A stretch of 64,000 nucleotides of DNA from Mesorhizobium sp. SCN 65-20 (GCA_001724355.1 MEEF01000008.1:1-64000); one strand, 5' to 3'; numbered from the stretch's first letter, positions 24,591 to 32,840 are shown. The notes: generated by a model not told the origin, from the sequence alone. Numbers and translations are program-made.

Positions 24591-24699
24591 GCCGCGCTGC
24601 CTGTGCGAGTTGGCAGCAGGTGTGGCCGCCGTCGCGCTGTTTGCTTGACGCGCGGCCCCGCCGCCATGAATTCTGCCCCCAGAGCAGAGGGGGACGCGC

Positions 24700-25884
24700 A
24701 TGGCACTGATCGGGGCAAGCCACGACTACCAGCGCAAGCGGCGGCCGGGCGAAAGCGCCAGGGTCGAGTTCGTCGAGCTGTTCTTCGACCTGGTGTTCGT
24801 CTTCGCAGTGACCCAGCTTTCGCATTTCCTGTTGCGAGACCTGAGCCTAGGCGGCGCGCTGGAAAGCCTGCTCATGCTCGTCGCCGTCTGGTGGGTGTGG
24901 AACTACACCGCCTGGGTGACCAACTGGCTCGACCCCGGCAAGGCGCCAGTGCGCGGCATGTTGTTTGCCCTGATGCTGGTCGGGCTGATGCTCTCGACCT
25001 CCATCCCCGAGGCGTTCGAGGGGCGCGGCCTGCAATTCGCGCTCGCCTATGTCGCGATGCAGGTCGGCCGCACCTTGTTCGTGATGTGGGCGCTCAGGAA
25101 GCACAATCCGGACAATTACCTCAACTTCGTCCGCATCGTCCTGTGGCTGGCGCTGTCGGGCGTGTTCTGGATCGCCGGCGGCCTGGCGGAGCCGGAGTAC
25201 CGCTTCGCGTTGTGGGCAGTCGCACTCCTGATCGAGCTGGTCTCGCCGGCGCTTGGCTTCTGGACGCCCTGGCACGGCGCCTCGTCGACGGCCGGCTGGG
25301 ACGTCGAGGGCGGCCACATGGCCGAGCGCTCGGCCCTGTTCATCATCATAGCACTTGGCGAGTCGATCCTGGTGTCGGGCGCGACCTTCGCCGAACTGGA
25401 ATGGAGCTGGGTCAACCTGGCTGCGTTCCTCACCACCTTCTTCGCCTCGGTGGCGATGTGGCTGGTCTATTTCAACGTCGGGCAGGAACAGGCCCACCAC
25501 AAGATCGCCGAGGCCGCCGACACCGGGCAGATCGCGCGTGTCGCCTACACCTACATTCCGGTGCTTCTGGTGGCGGGCATCATCGTGCTGGCGGTCTCTG
25601 ACGAGCTGGTGCTCGCCCATCCGCTGGGTCACGCCGAGCCGGCGTTGCTCTGGACCTCGATCGGCGGCTCGGCGCTTTATCTGGCCGGCAACCTGCTGTT
25701 CAAGTTCTATGTCGTCGGCCGCGTGCCGCTGTCGCATATCATCGGCCTCGCCATACTGGCGGCGATGGTGCCGTTCGCCGGCCACATGTCGCCGTTGGCG
25801 ATAGGCGCTGCAACAACGGTGGTGATGGTTCTGGTGGCCTATCTCGAACTGCGGGGACGGCCCGGCACGCACCACGCGCACTGA
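24700..25884 (+). CDS. Low temperature requirement protein A (LtrA) family
   Basis: A 394-residue inner-membrane protein with about eleven helices. The signature VEFVELFFDLVFVFAVTQLSHFLL near residue 22 is diagnostic of LtrA. A second conserved block is HMAERSALFIIIALGESIL. The name comes from a Listeria mutant with poor growth in the cold; the biochemical function is not established. Upstream CAGAGGGGGACGC provides a ribosome site. It appears monocistronic. Confidence 0.9.
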   Translation: MALIGASHDYQRKRRPGESARVEFVELFFDLVFVFAVTQLSHFLLRDLSLGGALESLLMLVAVWWVWNYTAWVTNWLDPGKAPVRGMLFALMLVGLMLSTSIPEAFEGRGLQFALAYVAMQVGRTLFVMWALRKHNPDNYLNFVRIVLWLALSGVFWIAGGLAEPEYRFALWAVALLIELVSPALGFWTPWHGASSTAGWDVEGGHMAERSALFIIIALGESILVSGATFAELEWSWVNLAAFLTTFFASVAMWLVYFNVGQEQAHHKIAEAADTGQIARVAYTYIPVLLVAGIIVLAVSDELVLAHPLGHAEPALLWTSIGGSALYLAGNLLFKFYVVGRVPLSHIIGLAILAAMVPFAGHMSPLAIGAATTVVMVLVAYLELRGRPGTHHAH

Positions 25885-25978
25885 GGATGGTGGCCGAAGA
25901 GCCGCCGCGCCTAGGCTTCTGGAACGCGATGGATGCTCGTGTACCATCGGGGAAGGTTTGATTCCCCGGAAGCACGAC

Positions 25979-26605
25979 ATGATTCTTATCGGCCAGTATG
26001 ACAGCCCCTTCGTCCGCCGCGTCGGCATAGCGCTCAGGCTTTATGGCATTCCCTTCACCCACGAGCCCTGGTCGGCCTTCGGCGATGCCGACAAGATCCG
26101 CCGCTACAACCCATTGACCAGGGTGCCGACGCTGGTGCTCGACAATGGCGAGGTGCTGATCGAAAGCCACATCATCCTCGACTATCTCGACAGCCTCGCG
26201 CCGGAGGGGAAGGCGATGTTCCCGGGCACCGAGCCGGCGCGCCACCAGGCGCTCAAGGTTTCGGCGCTGGCGATGGGGCTGGGCGACAAGGCGGTGAGCC
26301 TGTTCTACGAACGGCGGCTGCACGAGCGCGTGTCGGAGGTCTGGGTGGAGCGCTGCCGCAAGCAGATCACCGACGTGCTGGGCGTGCTGGAGATCGAGCG
26401 CGCCGGCAGGGACAGCGACTACTGGTTCGGCGACAGCATCGGCCATGCCGACATCGGCGTGGCCTGCGTGCTGCGCTTCATCAACGATGCGCATGCCGGT
26501 CTGGTGGCGATGGGGGAATTTCCTGCGCTTGCCGCCCTGTCGACCAGGCTCGAGGCGATGCCCGTGTTCCAGGAAATCAGCCAGGAATTCATCCCGCCCG
26601 CTTGA
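25979..26605 (+). CDS. Glutathione S-transferase family protein
   Basis: A 208-residue protein. The N-terminal thioredoxin-like domain begins MILIGQYDSPFVRRVGIALRLYGI. The cis-proline and gamma-Glu binding motif are seen in TRVPTLVLDNGEVLIESHIILDYL. An all-helical C-terminal domain contains GDSIGHADIGVACVLRF with the usual capping Asp. The catalytic N-terminal residue would be Ser9 or nearby, as in beta/theta-like enzymes. Substrate unknown. The start at 25979 is preferred to 25958 because the strand begins there. Confidence 0.9.
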   Translation: MILIGQYDSPFVRRVGIALRLYGIPFTHEPWSAFGDADKIRRYNPLTRVPTLVLDNGEVLIESHIILDYLDSLAPEGKAMFPGTEPARHQALKVSALAMGLGDKAVSLFYERRLHERVSEVWVERCRKQITDVLGVLEIERAGRDSDYWFGDSIGHADIGVACVLRFINDAHAGLVAMGEFPALAALSTRLEAMPVFQEISQEFIPPA

Positions 26606-26645
26606 GACTCTGACAAGCCACACCGTGATCGCTGCATTCGTCCTG

Positions 26646-26876
26646 TTATGCGCCGCTACAGCAGGGCGCGGCACAGTCTTTCGCCTCGCCTGCCTGGATC
26701 GGAGGGCACGGTACGTCGCCGTATGAGCAGAACACGCAGCAGTCTCCCGCCTTCGGCTTGAGCAACGTGCCGCAGCTCTTGCAATCGTAGAAATACTGGC
26801 ACGCATCGGTGGGCATGCGTTCAGTGCTTCGGTGACCGCAGATCGGGCATGTCAGGGTCGAAGTCAGTTTGATCAT
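26646..26876 (-). CDS. GDCCVxC-domain cysteine-rich protein
   Basis: A 76-residue protein with ten cysteines. An N-terminal CPICGHRS pair and CKSCG look like a rubredoxin-type zinc knuckle. The motif GDCCVFCSYGDVPCPP defines the GDCCVxC family, some members of which carry selenocysteine; here all positions are Cys. It ends CAAPCCSGA. The family often sits next to MerR regulators and mercury genes. Here it overlaps the upstream 66-residue gene by four bases and lies under a MerR-type promoter, so a role in thiol-reactive metal handling is likely but unproven. Confidence 0.85.
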   Translation of the reverse strand: MIKLTSTLTCPICGHRSTERMPTDACQYFYDCKSCGTLLKPKAGDCCVFCSYGDVPCPPIQAGEAKDCAAPCCSGA

Positions 26877-27073
26877 GCGAGTTGCTCCAGTTGCAGCAAG
26901 CTGGGCTCGACATAGGGCCAGCCCATCGCCGTGATCGCGGTGCCGAGGACACCGACGATGCTGACGCTTGCGCCTGCGATGGCCAGCACATCTCCGCTGA
27001 CGCTAGCGCGCGTCGCCGGAGCGTTAGCCGCAGGCGGTGTCGGGGGAGGTTGCAAAAGTGTCACCAGTTCCAT
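26873..27073 (-). CDS. Small membrane protein in the MerR-controlled operon
   Basis: A 66-residue protein with a Pro/Ala-rich N-terminus and one hydrophobic segment (about residues 29-51, VLAIAGASVSIVGVLGTAITAMGW). I do not recognise the family. It contains no cysteine, so it is not a MerT/MerF-type mercury transporter. It is the first gene after the MerR-type promoter, and its stop overlaps the start of the GDCCVxC gene (ATGA), which supports it being real. Confidence 0.6.
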   Translation of the reverse strand: MELVTLLQPPPTPPAANAPATRASVSGDVLAIAGASVSIVGVLGTAITAMGWPYVEPSLLQLEQLA

Positions 27074-27091
27074 CCCTAATGAGAAAGCACT

Positions 27092-27122
27092 AAGCTGGAC
27101 CCTGTAGTGACTACGGGCTCAA
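27092..27122 (-). promoter_or_regulatory. MerR-type promoter/operator with 19-base spacer
   Basis: On the minus strand a -35 element TTGAGC (27117-27122) and a -10-like CAGCTT (27092-27097) are 19 bases apart, the over-long spacing that MerR proteins correct by twisting DNA. The spacer holds a near-perfect dyad, CCCTGTAGTGACTACGGG at 27100-27117. The promoter drives the 66-residue and GDCCVxC genes. The divergent merR-like gene starts 30 bases to the right. Confidence 0.7.
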
Positions 27123-27151
27123 GGAAGAAAAACTGGGCGATCATGCGCGGG

Positions 27152-27538
27152 ATGACCATTGGCAAGCTGGCGGACGCAACTGGCGTCCATCTTGAAACCA
27201 TCCGATATTACGAACGCATTGGCCTGATGCCCGAACCCGGCAGGACCGCGGGCGGCTACCGGAGCTATGGCGTCGAACATGTGCGCAGGCTGTCCTTCAT
27301 CCGGCGGGCGCGGGAACTCGGCTTCGGCGTCCAAGAGGTCAGGATGCTGCTGGCGCTGGCCGAGCCAGGGCATGCCTCCTGCTCTGCAGTCCGCGAACTC
27401 ACCACGACGCACCTTGGCGACGTACGACGTAAAATCGCGGACCTGTCTCGTCTCGAGCGCATCCTGGCAACAACTGTCGACCAGTGTGCGGGCGACAAAG
27501 CGCCGATCTGTCCCGTGCTTGAGATGCTCAGCGACTAG
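27152..27538 (+). CDS. MerR-family metal-responsive regulator
   Basis: A 128-residue protein. The N-terminal winged helix starts MTIGKLADATGVHLETIRYYERIGLM, followed by the coiled dimerisation helix. Three cysteines fall at C77, C112 and C120. C77 corresponds to Cys82 of Tn501 MerR, and the C-x7-C loop CAGDKAPIC corresponds to its Cys117/Cys126 loop, one residue shorter. Mercury or another soft metal is the likely signal. GTG 27107 and ATG 27143 are also in frame; ATG 27152 is chosen because the family begins there and 27107 lies inside the operator. It is divergent from its likely targets. Confidence 0.88.
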   Translation: MTIGKLADATGVHLETIRYYERIGLMPEPGRTAGGYRSYGVEHVRRLSFIRRARELGFGVQEVRMLLALAEPGHASCSAVRELTTTHLGDVRRKIADLSRLERILATTVDQCAGDKAPICPVLEMLSD

Positions 27539-27631
27539 CGCAATTCCGAGAGATAGAGCGTCTTCGTGATTCGAGCGAACGACGAAACGCCTTGGTGAGG
27601 CTTGCGCTGCTGGCGCTCGCTCGCGCGGCGG

Positions 27632-28243
27632 TTACTCCCGGCGCATGACCTCGATGGCCTGAAAGCGGTCGACGAAAGCCTTCTGGACGCGCTTGGCCGG
27701 CTGGGGAGCGAGGTCGAGCCCGTCGGCCGAGAGGCCGCGCGGCCGGCCGAAATACTGCGTCGCCTCCTGAACCGAGAAACCCGCGAGCTCAGTTGCTTCA
27801 AAATAGGCGGCGATCTGGTCGGCGCGCTTGATGTCCTTCTTGAGCCCCTGGGCGATAGCGGCGGGCAGACCGAAGCGCAGATGGATGGCATGCTGCAGCC
27901 GTTCCTCGCAGGACTTGTAGCCGCCACCGACCACCGACTTGAACGGCGAGATCATGTCGCCGATGACATATTCGGGCGCGTCGTGCAGCAGCGCCGCGAG
28001 TTGTGCCTCGGGCGAAGCGGCCGGCACGATCCGGCGGAAGATCGCCTCGACCAGAAGTGAGTGCTGCGCCACCGAAAAGGCGTGGTCGCCCGAGGTCTGG
28101 CCGTTCCAGCGCGCGACGCGGGCGAGGCCGTGGGCGATGTCGATGATCTCGACGTCGAGCGGCGAGGGGTCGAGCAGGTCGAGGCGGCGGCCCGACAACA
28201 TGCGCTGCCAGGCGCGCGGCGGGGCGCCGGGGCGATCGGCCAT
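27632..28243 (-). CDS. HD-domain phosphohydrolase (YfbR-like)
   Basis: A 203-residue metal-dependent phosphohydrolase. The HD-superfamily ligands appear as H in DHAFSVAQHSLLVE, then LLHDAPEYVIGD with the H-D pair, and a later D in KRADQIA. Related proteins dephosphorylate deoxynucleoside monophosphates; the substrate here is not determined. The start MADRPGAPPRAWQ overlaps the stop of the ygfZ-like gene as ATGA, so the two are coupled. Confidence 0.87.
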   Translation of the reverse strand: MADRPGAPPRAWQRMLSGRRLDLLDPSPLDVEIIDIAHGLARVARWNGQTSGDHAFSVAQHSLLVEAIFRRIVPAASPEAQLAALLHDAPEYVIGDMISPFKSVVGGGYKSCEERLQHAIHLRFGLPAAIAQGLKKDIKRADQIAAYFEATELAGFSVQEATQYFGRPRGLSADGLDLAPQPAKRVQKAFVDRFQAIEVMRRE

Positions 28244-29118
28244 CAGGCGTCTTCCGCGCTTGTGGCCTCGGGATAGGTGAACGACGCCCAAGTGGGGATC
28301 GCCGGCGTGACCGGGACGTCTCCGGTAGTGATCTCGGCGCCAGCGTCGAGCGCCGCCTTGACCCTGTCGATGCGGGCGATTGCGAGGCCGTGGCCGCCCG
28401 AGACCGAGCCGAGCGTGCCCACCACCTTGCCGGCGGAGACGAGGTCGGTGCCCGGGGCGGGGAGGTCGGAGGCGGCGGAGATCAGGAGCACTCGGCGGCG
28501 GGCGGTGCCGCGGTGCTGCATGCGCGAGACGACCTCCTGGCCGATGAAGCAGCCTTTCTTGAAGCCGACGCCACCGAGCAGGTCGAGCAGCACGTCGTGC
28601 GGGAAGGCGTCGCTCAGCGCATAGTCGGGGCCGCTCTCCGCGACGCCGTTAGCGATGCGGAAGGCGTGCCAGTCGGCCGCCGTGGCATCTGCCGATGGGG
28701 CCGCGCCGTAGTGGCGAAGGACTGGCGACTGGAAGCGGCTGTCGCGCACCGTTGATTCAGTTTGCGAAGCCGTTGAATCGGCTTGCGAGGAAGCTGAATC
28801 GGATTGCCACGAAACCGCGACAACCGGCTGATCCTGCTTGGAAATGTCGGCCTTGGCGCGCAGCCGATAGAGCGTCAGGCGGCGGACGAAGTCGTCCGCA
28901 ATGTCGGCGCGGCATTCGAGCCGCAGCGCGTTCTCGCCGCTGCGCGAGACCAGGAAGTCGAACATGATCTTGCCCTGCGGCGCGAGCAGGGCGCCGGGCT
29001 TTGCCTCGCCCTGGCCGAGCACGGCCAAGTCGACGGTCAGGATGTTCTGCAGGAAATGCTCGGCGTCGGGACCGGAGACATCGATAATTGCGCGGTCGGC
29101 GAGAATGGCTGTCGGCAT
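28243..29118 (-). CDS. ygfZ: Folate-binding protein YgfZ/GcvT-like (iron-sulfur protein maintenance)
   Basis: A 291-residue tetrahydrofolate-binding protein of the GcvT superfamily that helps repair or assemble iron-sulfur enzymes. The diagnostic motif KGCFIGQEVVSRMQHRG is present with its cysteine. The N-terminus MPTAILADRAIIDVSGPDAEHFLQNILT is typical. Between the two lobes (about residues 104-125) is a Ser/Gln/Thr-rich run made of three seven-residue repeats, which I do not expect in the family. It is divergent from pyrC and coupled to the HD gene. Confidence 0.9.
   Translation of the reverse strand: MPTAILADRAIIDVSGPDAEHFLQNILTVDLAVLGQGEAKPGALLAPQGKIMFDFLVSRSGENALRLECRADIADDFVRRLTLYRLRAKADISKQDQPVVAVSWQSDSASSQADSTASQTESTVRDSRFQSPVLRHYGAAPSADATAADWHAFRIANGVAESGPDYALSDAFPHDVLLDLLGGVGFKKGCFIGQEVVSRMQHRGTARRRVLLISAASDLPAPGTDLVSAGKVVGTLGSVSGGHGLAIARIDRVKAALDAGAEITTGDVPVTPAIPTWASFTYPEATSAEDA
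28744..28806. repeat. Three 21-base tandem repeats inside ygfZ
   Basis: Three units of 21 bases (28744-28764, 28765-28785, 28786-28806) diverge slightly and each encodes seven residues starting with Gln: QSDSASS, QADSTAS, QTESTVR on the minus strand. The period is a multiple of three, so the reading frame is kept. Confidence 0.75.
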
Positions 29119-29187
29119 GGACCTGATCTTGCATTTCGGAGAGCCATTACGTAAGCCGCAGGCAATTTCCAGACAAGGGCACCTGCG

Positions 29188-30519
29188 ATGGCTACCACCT
29201 TCGATCTCATCCTCAAGGGCGGGACGGTCGTCAACCACGACGGCATCGGCGTCCGCGACGTCGGCGTCACCAACGGTCGGATCGCTGCCATCGGTGACCT
29301 CGGCACCGCATCGGCCGGCGAGACCATCGACTGTCGCGGCCTGCACATCCTGCCGGGCGTGGTCGACAGCCAGGTGCATTTCCGCGAGCCGGGCCTCGAG
29401 CACAAGGAAGACCTGGAGACGGGTTCGCGCGCGGCGGTGCTCGGCGGCGTCACCGCCGTCTTCGAGATGCCCAACACCAACCCGCTGACGACGAGCGAGG
29501 CGACGCTGGCCGACAAGGTGAGCCGGGCGACCGCACGCATGCACTGCGACTTCGCCTTCTGGGTCGGCGGGACGCGCGACAACGCCAAGGACGTGGCCGA
29601 ACTCGAGCGCCTGCCGGGTGCGGCCGGCATCAAGGTGTTCATGGGCTCGTCGACCGGCGATCTTCTGGTCGAGGACGACGAGGGCGTCGCCTCCATCCTG
29701 CGCAACACGCGCCGTCGTGCCGCCTTCCACTCCGAGGACGAATTCCGCCTGCGCGAGCGCCAGAACCTGCGCGTCGATAACGACCCGTCCTCGCATCCGG
29801 TCTGGCGCGACGAGATCGCCGCACTCCAGTGCACCGAGCGCCTGGTGCGCATCGCCCGCGAGGTGCGCGCGCGCATCCACGTGCTGCACATCTCGACGGC
29901 AGAGGAGATCGCCTTCCTCGAGCACCACAAGGACGTCGCCACCTGCGAGGCGACGCCGCACCATTTGACCATGACCTCGGACGACTACGCCCGTCTCGGC
30001 ACGCTCTTGCAGATGAACCCGCCGGTGCGCTCGGCGCGCCACCGCGACGGCATCTGGCACGGCATCGGCCAGGGCGTCGTCGATGTGCTCGGTTCCGACC
30101 ACGCCCCGCACACGCTGGCCGAAAAGGCAAAACCCTATCCGGCTTCGCCTTCGGGCATGACCGGCGTGCAGACGCTGGTGCCGATCATGCTCGACCATGT
30201 GAACGCGGGCCGGCTGACGCTGGAGCGCTTCGTGGACCTTTCGAGCCACGGCCCGAACCGCATCTTCGGCATGGCGCGCAAGGGCCGCATCGCCGCCGGC
30301 TACGACGCCGACTTCACCGTCGTCGACATGAAGCGCACCGAGACCATCACCAACGCCCAGGCCGGCTCCAAGGCCGGCTGGACGCCCTATGACGGCAAGA
30401 AGGTCACCGGCTGGCCGGTCGGCACGATCGTCCGCGGCATCCGCGTGATGTGGGAGGCGGAGGTCACCACGCCGTCGCAGGGCAGGGCGGTGGAATTTTC
30501 GGAAGCCGTGGTGCGGTAG
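29188..30519 (+). CDS. pyrC: Dihydroorotase
   Basis: A 443-residue zinc amidohydrolase of pyrimidine synthesis that cyclises carbamoyl-aspartate to dihydroorotate. The metal motifs are visible: H-x-R in DSQVHFREPG, the carboxylated lysine in GIKVFMGSS, histidines in HVLHIS and CEATPHHL, and the aspartate in LGSDHAPH. It is the long, class I-type enzyme. ATG 29188 is 68 bases from the divergent ygfZ gene. A palindromic repeat follows the gene. Confidence 0.94.
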   Translation: MATTFDLILKGGTVVNHDGIGVRDVGVTNGRIAAIGDLGTASAGETIDCRGLHILPGVVDSQVHFREPGLEHKEDLETGSRAAVLGGVTAVFEMPNTNPLTTSEATLADKVSRATARMHCDFAFWVGGTRDNAKDVAELERLPGAAGIKVFMGSSTGDLLVEDDEGVASILRNTRRRAAFHSEDEFRLRERQNLRVDNDPSSHPVWRDEIAALQCTERLVRIAREVRARIHVLHISTAEEIAFLEHHKDVATCEATPHHLTMTSDDYARLGTLLQMNPPVRSARHRDGIWHGIGQGVVDVLGSDHAPHTLAEKAKPYPASPSGMTGVQTLVPIMLDHVNAGRLTLERFVDLSSHGPNRIFGMARKGRIAAGYDADFTVVDMKRTETITNAQAGSKAGWTPYDGKKVTGWPVGTIVRGIRVMWEAEVTTPSQGRAVEFSEAVVR

Positions 30520-30553
30520 CGCCACGGCAGATTTGCTGCAGCGCCTCAGTAGC

Positions 30554-30644
30554 CCTCATGGTGAGCCTGTCGAACCCCGAGGGCGCTAGGTTGTAGCGAG
30601 CGCGCTCCCTGGCTCGCCCGTGGTTCGACAGGCTCACCATGAGG
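30554..30644. repeat. Long intergenic palindromic element
   Basis: Perfect 23-base inverted arms (30554-30576 and 30622-30644; the left arm starts CCTCATGGTGAGCC) flank 45 bases that hold a smaller nested hairpin, GCGAGC (30596-30601) with GCTCGC (30612-30617). The outer arm sequence is one I recall as a dispersed intergenic repeat in alphaproteobacteria. It lies after pyrC and could form a large cruciform or RNA stem. Confidence 0.75.
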
Positions 30645-30664
30645 ATTTTGGGCAGGTCGCGCCG

Positions 30665-30688
30665 CTTCTCCCCGCAGGCGGGGAGAAG
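30665..30688. terminator. Hairpin between convergent genes
   Basis: CTTCTCCCCGC (30665-30675) and GCGGGGAGAAG (30678-30688) form a perfect 11-base stem with a two-base loop, just beyond the stop of the minus-strand gene. No T-run follows it on that strand. It may be a terminator or another repeat unit. Confidence 0.5.
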
Positions 30689-30697
30689 GAAAAAGAA

Positions 30698-31513
30698 TCA
30701 ATCGCCGGCGACGAAGAAGGCCCAGCGGCCCTCGGGCGTGATGCCGAGGCGGTAGAAGACGTATGTGCCGTATTGCTGCATGTCTTCATAGTCGCCCGCG
30801 GTGACGATCTTGAACAGCTCGACCTTCTGGCGCGGATCGAGCTTGTCGAGCGGCAAGCCGAAGAAATAAGGCCAGACATAGAGGTCCTCGTCCGTGCCTT
30901 CGCCGAGATGGACGTAGCCCGCATTGAGCACTTCTTCCATGATCGCCAGGATTTCCGCGCCCTCGCTGTCGCCGGAAAGGCTCTTGAGGAAGGCGATCGG
31001 ATCACCCTCGACGTCGCCGAAGGACAATTGGGGCATGGATTCGCCCTGGCCGACGAGCGGCCGCAGTTTTTCGATGTCGCCGCTCTTGGCTGCCTCGACG
31101 AGCAGGTTGCGCATGCGAGCCACCGGCTCGGGCAGGCGGCTGAGATCGTAGATGACCTCGGGCAGCGGCGCTTCGGGATCGACATGCGGCATGGCCGGGT
31201 TGGAGGCATCACCCGGCTCGGCGGGGGCTTCGTCCGTCGGCTCGTTCTGCTGGTCCTGCGGGGGCTCCTCCGAATCGGCGGGCGGCGCGCTCTGGAGCGG
31301 GTCCGGCATCGGCACCGAGTTTTCGGGAGCCATGTCTTGGTCGCCCGGCGTTGCCGGGGCCGGGGCTGGCAGGTCCTCGCGCTTGATTTCGCTCAGCGCG
31401 AACGCAGTGGAGGCATGGAGCGGCACGGTGGCCAGTGCGGTAGCAAGCGCGAGAGCCGCTGCTCGCAACGCGGCGCGGGGCACAAAAGTCGTCTTAGGCC
31501 GCATCAAAAGCAA
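30698..31513 (-). CDS. Conserved secreted hypothetical protein
   Basis: A 271-residue protein. A signal peptide covers roughly residues 1-40 (ALALATALATVPLHASTAFA). It is followed by a Pro/Ala/Glu/Asp-rich linker of about 70 residues and a C-terminal globular domain of about 150 residues, including EKLRPLVGQGESMPQLSFGD and YVWPYFFGLPLDKLDPRQKVELFKIVT. I remember this C-terminal pattern as a Rhizobiales-conserved protein without a function. An in-frame ATG three codons later (31504) is an equally good start. Confidence 0.75.
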   Translation of the reverse strand: MLLMRPKTTFVPRAALRAAALALATALATVPLHASTAFALSEIKREDLPAPAPATPGDQDMAPENSVPMPDPLQSAPPADSEEPPQDQQNEPTDEAPAEPGDASNPAMPHVDPEAPLPEVIYDLSRLPEPVARMRNLLVEAAKSGDIEKLRPLVGQGESMPQLSFGDVEGDPIAFLKSLSGDSEGAEILAIMEEVLNAGYVHLGEGTDEDLYVWPYFFGLPLDKLDPRQKVELFKIVTAGDYEDMQQYGTYVFYRLGITPEGRWAFFVAGD

Positions 31514-31588
31514 GGCTCCGGTATTTCCTCGTAACGGCCGGCATGATGCCGAAACGGTTACGGCTAGTCAAAGAACGGGGGCGACGGC

Positions 31589-31846
31589 TCAATGCCGCAG
31601 GCTGTGGGGCTCGAACTCGCCAGCCTCTACCCTTGCGCGCATCCTGTCGAGCAATGCAAGTGCTGCGCGCTCGCCGTTGGCGGCGACGATCTCCGCAAAG
31701 GCGGTCGCAAGGGCTGCCTCGGCGATGATCTCTGGCTCGATGCCGGCGGAAAGGCCTTCCGCCCATGCCTCGTTGTGGCTCTCGACAGCGGTCAGGCGCT
31801 TCTCTTCCCTGACCAGTGCGTCGATGTCGCTAACGCTTTGTTCCAT
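31589..31846 (-). CDS. Small conserved hypothetical protein
   Basis: An 85-residue, helix-rich, acidic and soluble protein (MEQSVSDIDALVREEKRL... ending GEFEPHSLRH) with no recognised domain. Its composition is protein-like and it has no cysteines. It lies between two secreted-protein genes on the same strand. It probably belongs to a conserved rhizobial family of unknown function. Confidence 0.65.
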   Translation of the reverse strand: MEQSVSDIDALVREEKRLTAVESHNEAWAEGLSAGIEPEIIAEAALATAFAEIVAANGERAALALLDRMRARVEAGEFEPHSLRH

Positions 31847-31979
31847 TTCGGTCTTTCACCCTTTCAAGCGGCCCGATGATTCGGTGCAACTTGAACCATC
31901 CCTTTAATGTCCCGTTAAGACACCTAGCACAATCGACCGTCCATGTACGGTCGGCAATGCCGAGAAAGTAAATAGCCTG

Positions 31980-32357
31980 TTAATTACCAAAGCGCGAGGC
32001 GATATCTCGGCTGAGCGTCTCGCCCTCCTTCATGTAGCGGTCGATAGCCTCGGTCGCGGAGGCCGTGCAGGCGGTGTAGGTGCCCTCGAAGGAGCGGTAG
32101 CCGCGATTGAAGCTGGCGATGAAGCGGGCCTTGCGCTCGGGTGAGGGGTTCTCGGCCTTCAGCAGATTCTCCATCTGCTCGCGCCACTGGGTTCCCTTCT
32201 CGCCGCAGAGGTTGCGCAGGAAGTGGAGCGATCCCAGCACCTCGGCGAGCCGGAGCAGGCCGGGTTCGAACGGAGCCTCGACGGCGCGCGCGGGAACAGC
32301 AGTGATGCTGCTCGCAACGAGCGTCAGGGCAAGAACGAGGGTCGGAGCGCGGCGCAT
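31980..32357 (-). CDS. TIGR02301 family exported protein
   Basis: A 125-residue protein with a signal peptide ending VPARA and a mature helical domain. The pattern LAEVLGSLHFLRNLCGEKGTQWREQME and FNRGYRSFEGTYTACTASATEAIDRY, with two cysteines likely in a disulfide, fits the TIGR02301 family, which is largely confined to Rhizobiales. Its function is not known. It is 48 bases downstream of the Nudix gene and could share its transcript. Confidence 0.82.
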   Translation of the reverse strand: MRRAPTLVLALTLVASSITAVPARAVEAPFEPGLLRLAEVLGSLHFLRNLCGEKGTQWREQMENLLKAENPSPERKARFIASFNRGYRSFEGTYTACTASATEAIDRYMKEGETLSRDIASRFGN

Positions 32358-32405
32358 GCGCTTTTGTGGCGAAACAAATTGTCTGCCGCAAGGCGGCCGG
32401 CCGCT

Positions 32406-32840
32406 CTATCCCGGCAGAATTGCGCTGCCGTCGAGCAGTTCGAGCACGATCTCCAGCGTCGAATCGGTCAGCGGCAGGCGCTCGATCTCGGCGAGACTGA
32501 AGAAGGCGGCTTCGTCGGCGTCGTCGTCGGCGGCGGGTTCGCCGCGCAGGTGACGTGCGCCGAAGACGGTCAGGCGGTAGAACGAACCGCCGTCACCGCG
32601 GCTGTCGATGAGGATTTCGCGTAACTGCGCCAGTGCGCCGACCTCGACGCCGGTTTCCTCAGCCAGTTCGCGGCGCGCGGCCTCTTCCAGGGTTTCCCCC
32701 TTCTCGACGCGGCCACCGGGGAATGCGTAGAGCCCCTTGGAAGGCGCCCGGCCGCGCCGGACGAGCATGATGGAGCGGTTGCGCAATACGGCCACCGAGA
32801 CAGCGGGGACTATGTTCTGTTCGTTCATTTCCTTCGCCAT
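32406..32840 (-). CDS. Nudix hydrolase
   Basis: A 144-residue pyrophosphohydrolase. The Nudix box is complete: GGRVEKGETLEEAARRELAEETGV fits Gx5Ex7REUxEExGU. The rest of the fold suggests an ADP-ribose or nucleotide-sugar hydrolase, but the substrate cannot be read. ATG 32840 or the in-frame ATG four codons on may be used. It is divergent from the SRAP gene with 87 bases between. Confidence 0.9.
   Translation of the reverse strand: MAKEMNEQNIVPAVSVAVLRNRSIMLVRRGRAPSKGLYAFPGGRVEKGETLEEAARRELAEETGVEVGALAQLREILIDSRGDGGSFYRLTVFGARHLRGEPAADDDADEAAFFSLAEIERLPLTDSTLEIVLELLDGSAILPG

Noticed and set aside
28243-30525. A 760-codon open frame on the minus strand spanning the whole of pyrC
   Set aside because: Only its left end (28243-29118) is a real protein, ygfZ. 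The rest is antisense to pyrC, Arg/His/Asp-rich and unlike any family. GC-rich codon bias keeps antisense frames open.
30612-30644. A GGTTCGA box suggesting a tRNA
   Set aside because: It is part of the 23-base inverted repeat. There is no acceptor stem, anticodon arm or CCA-like end around it.
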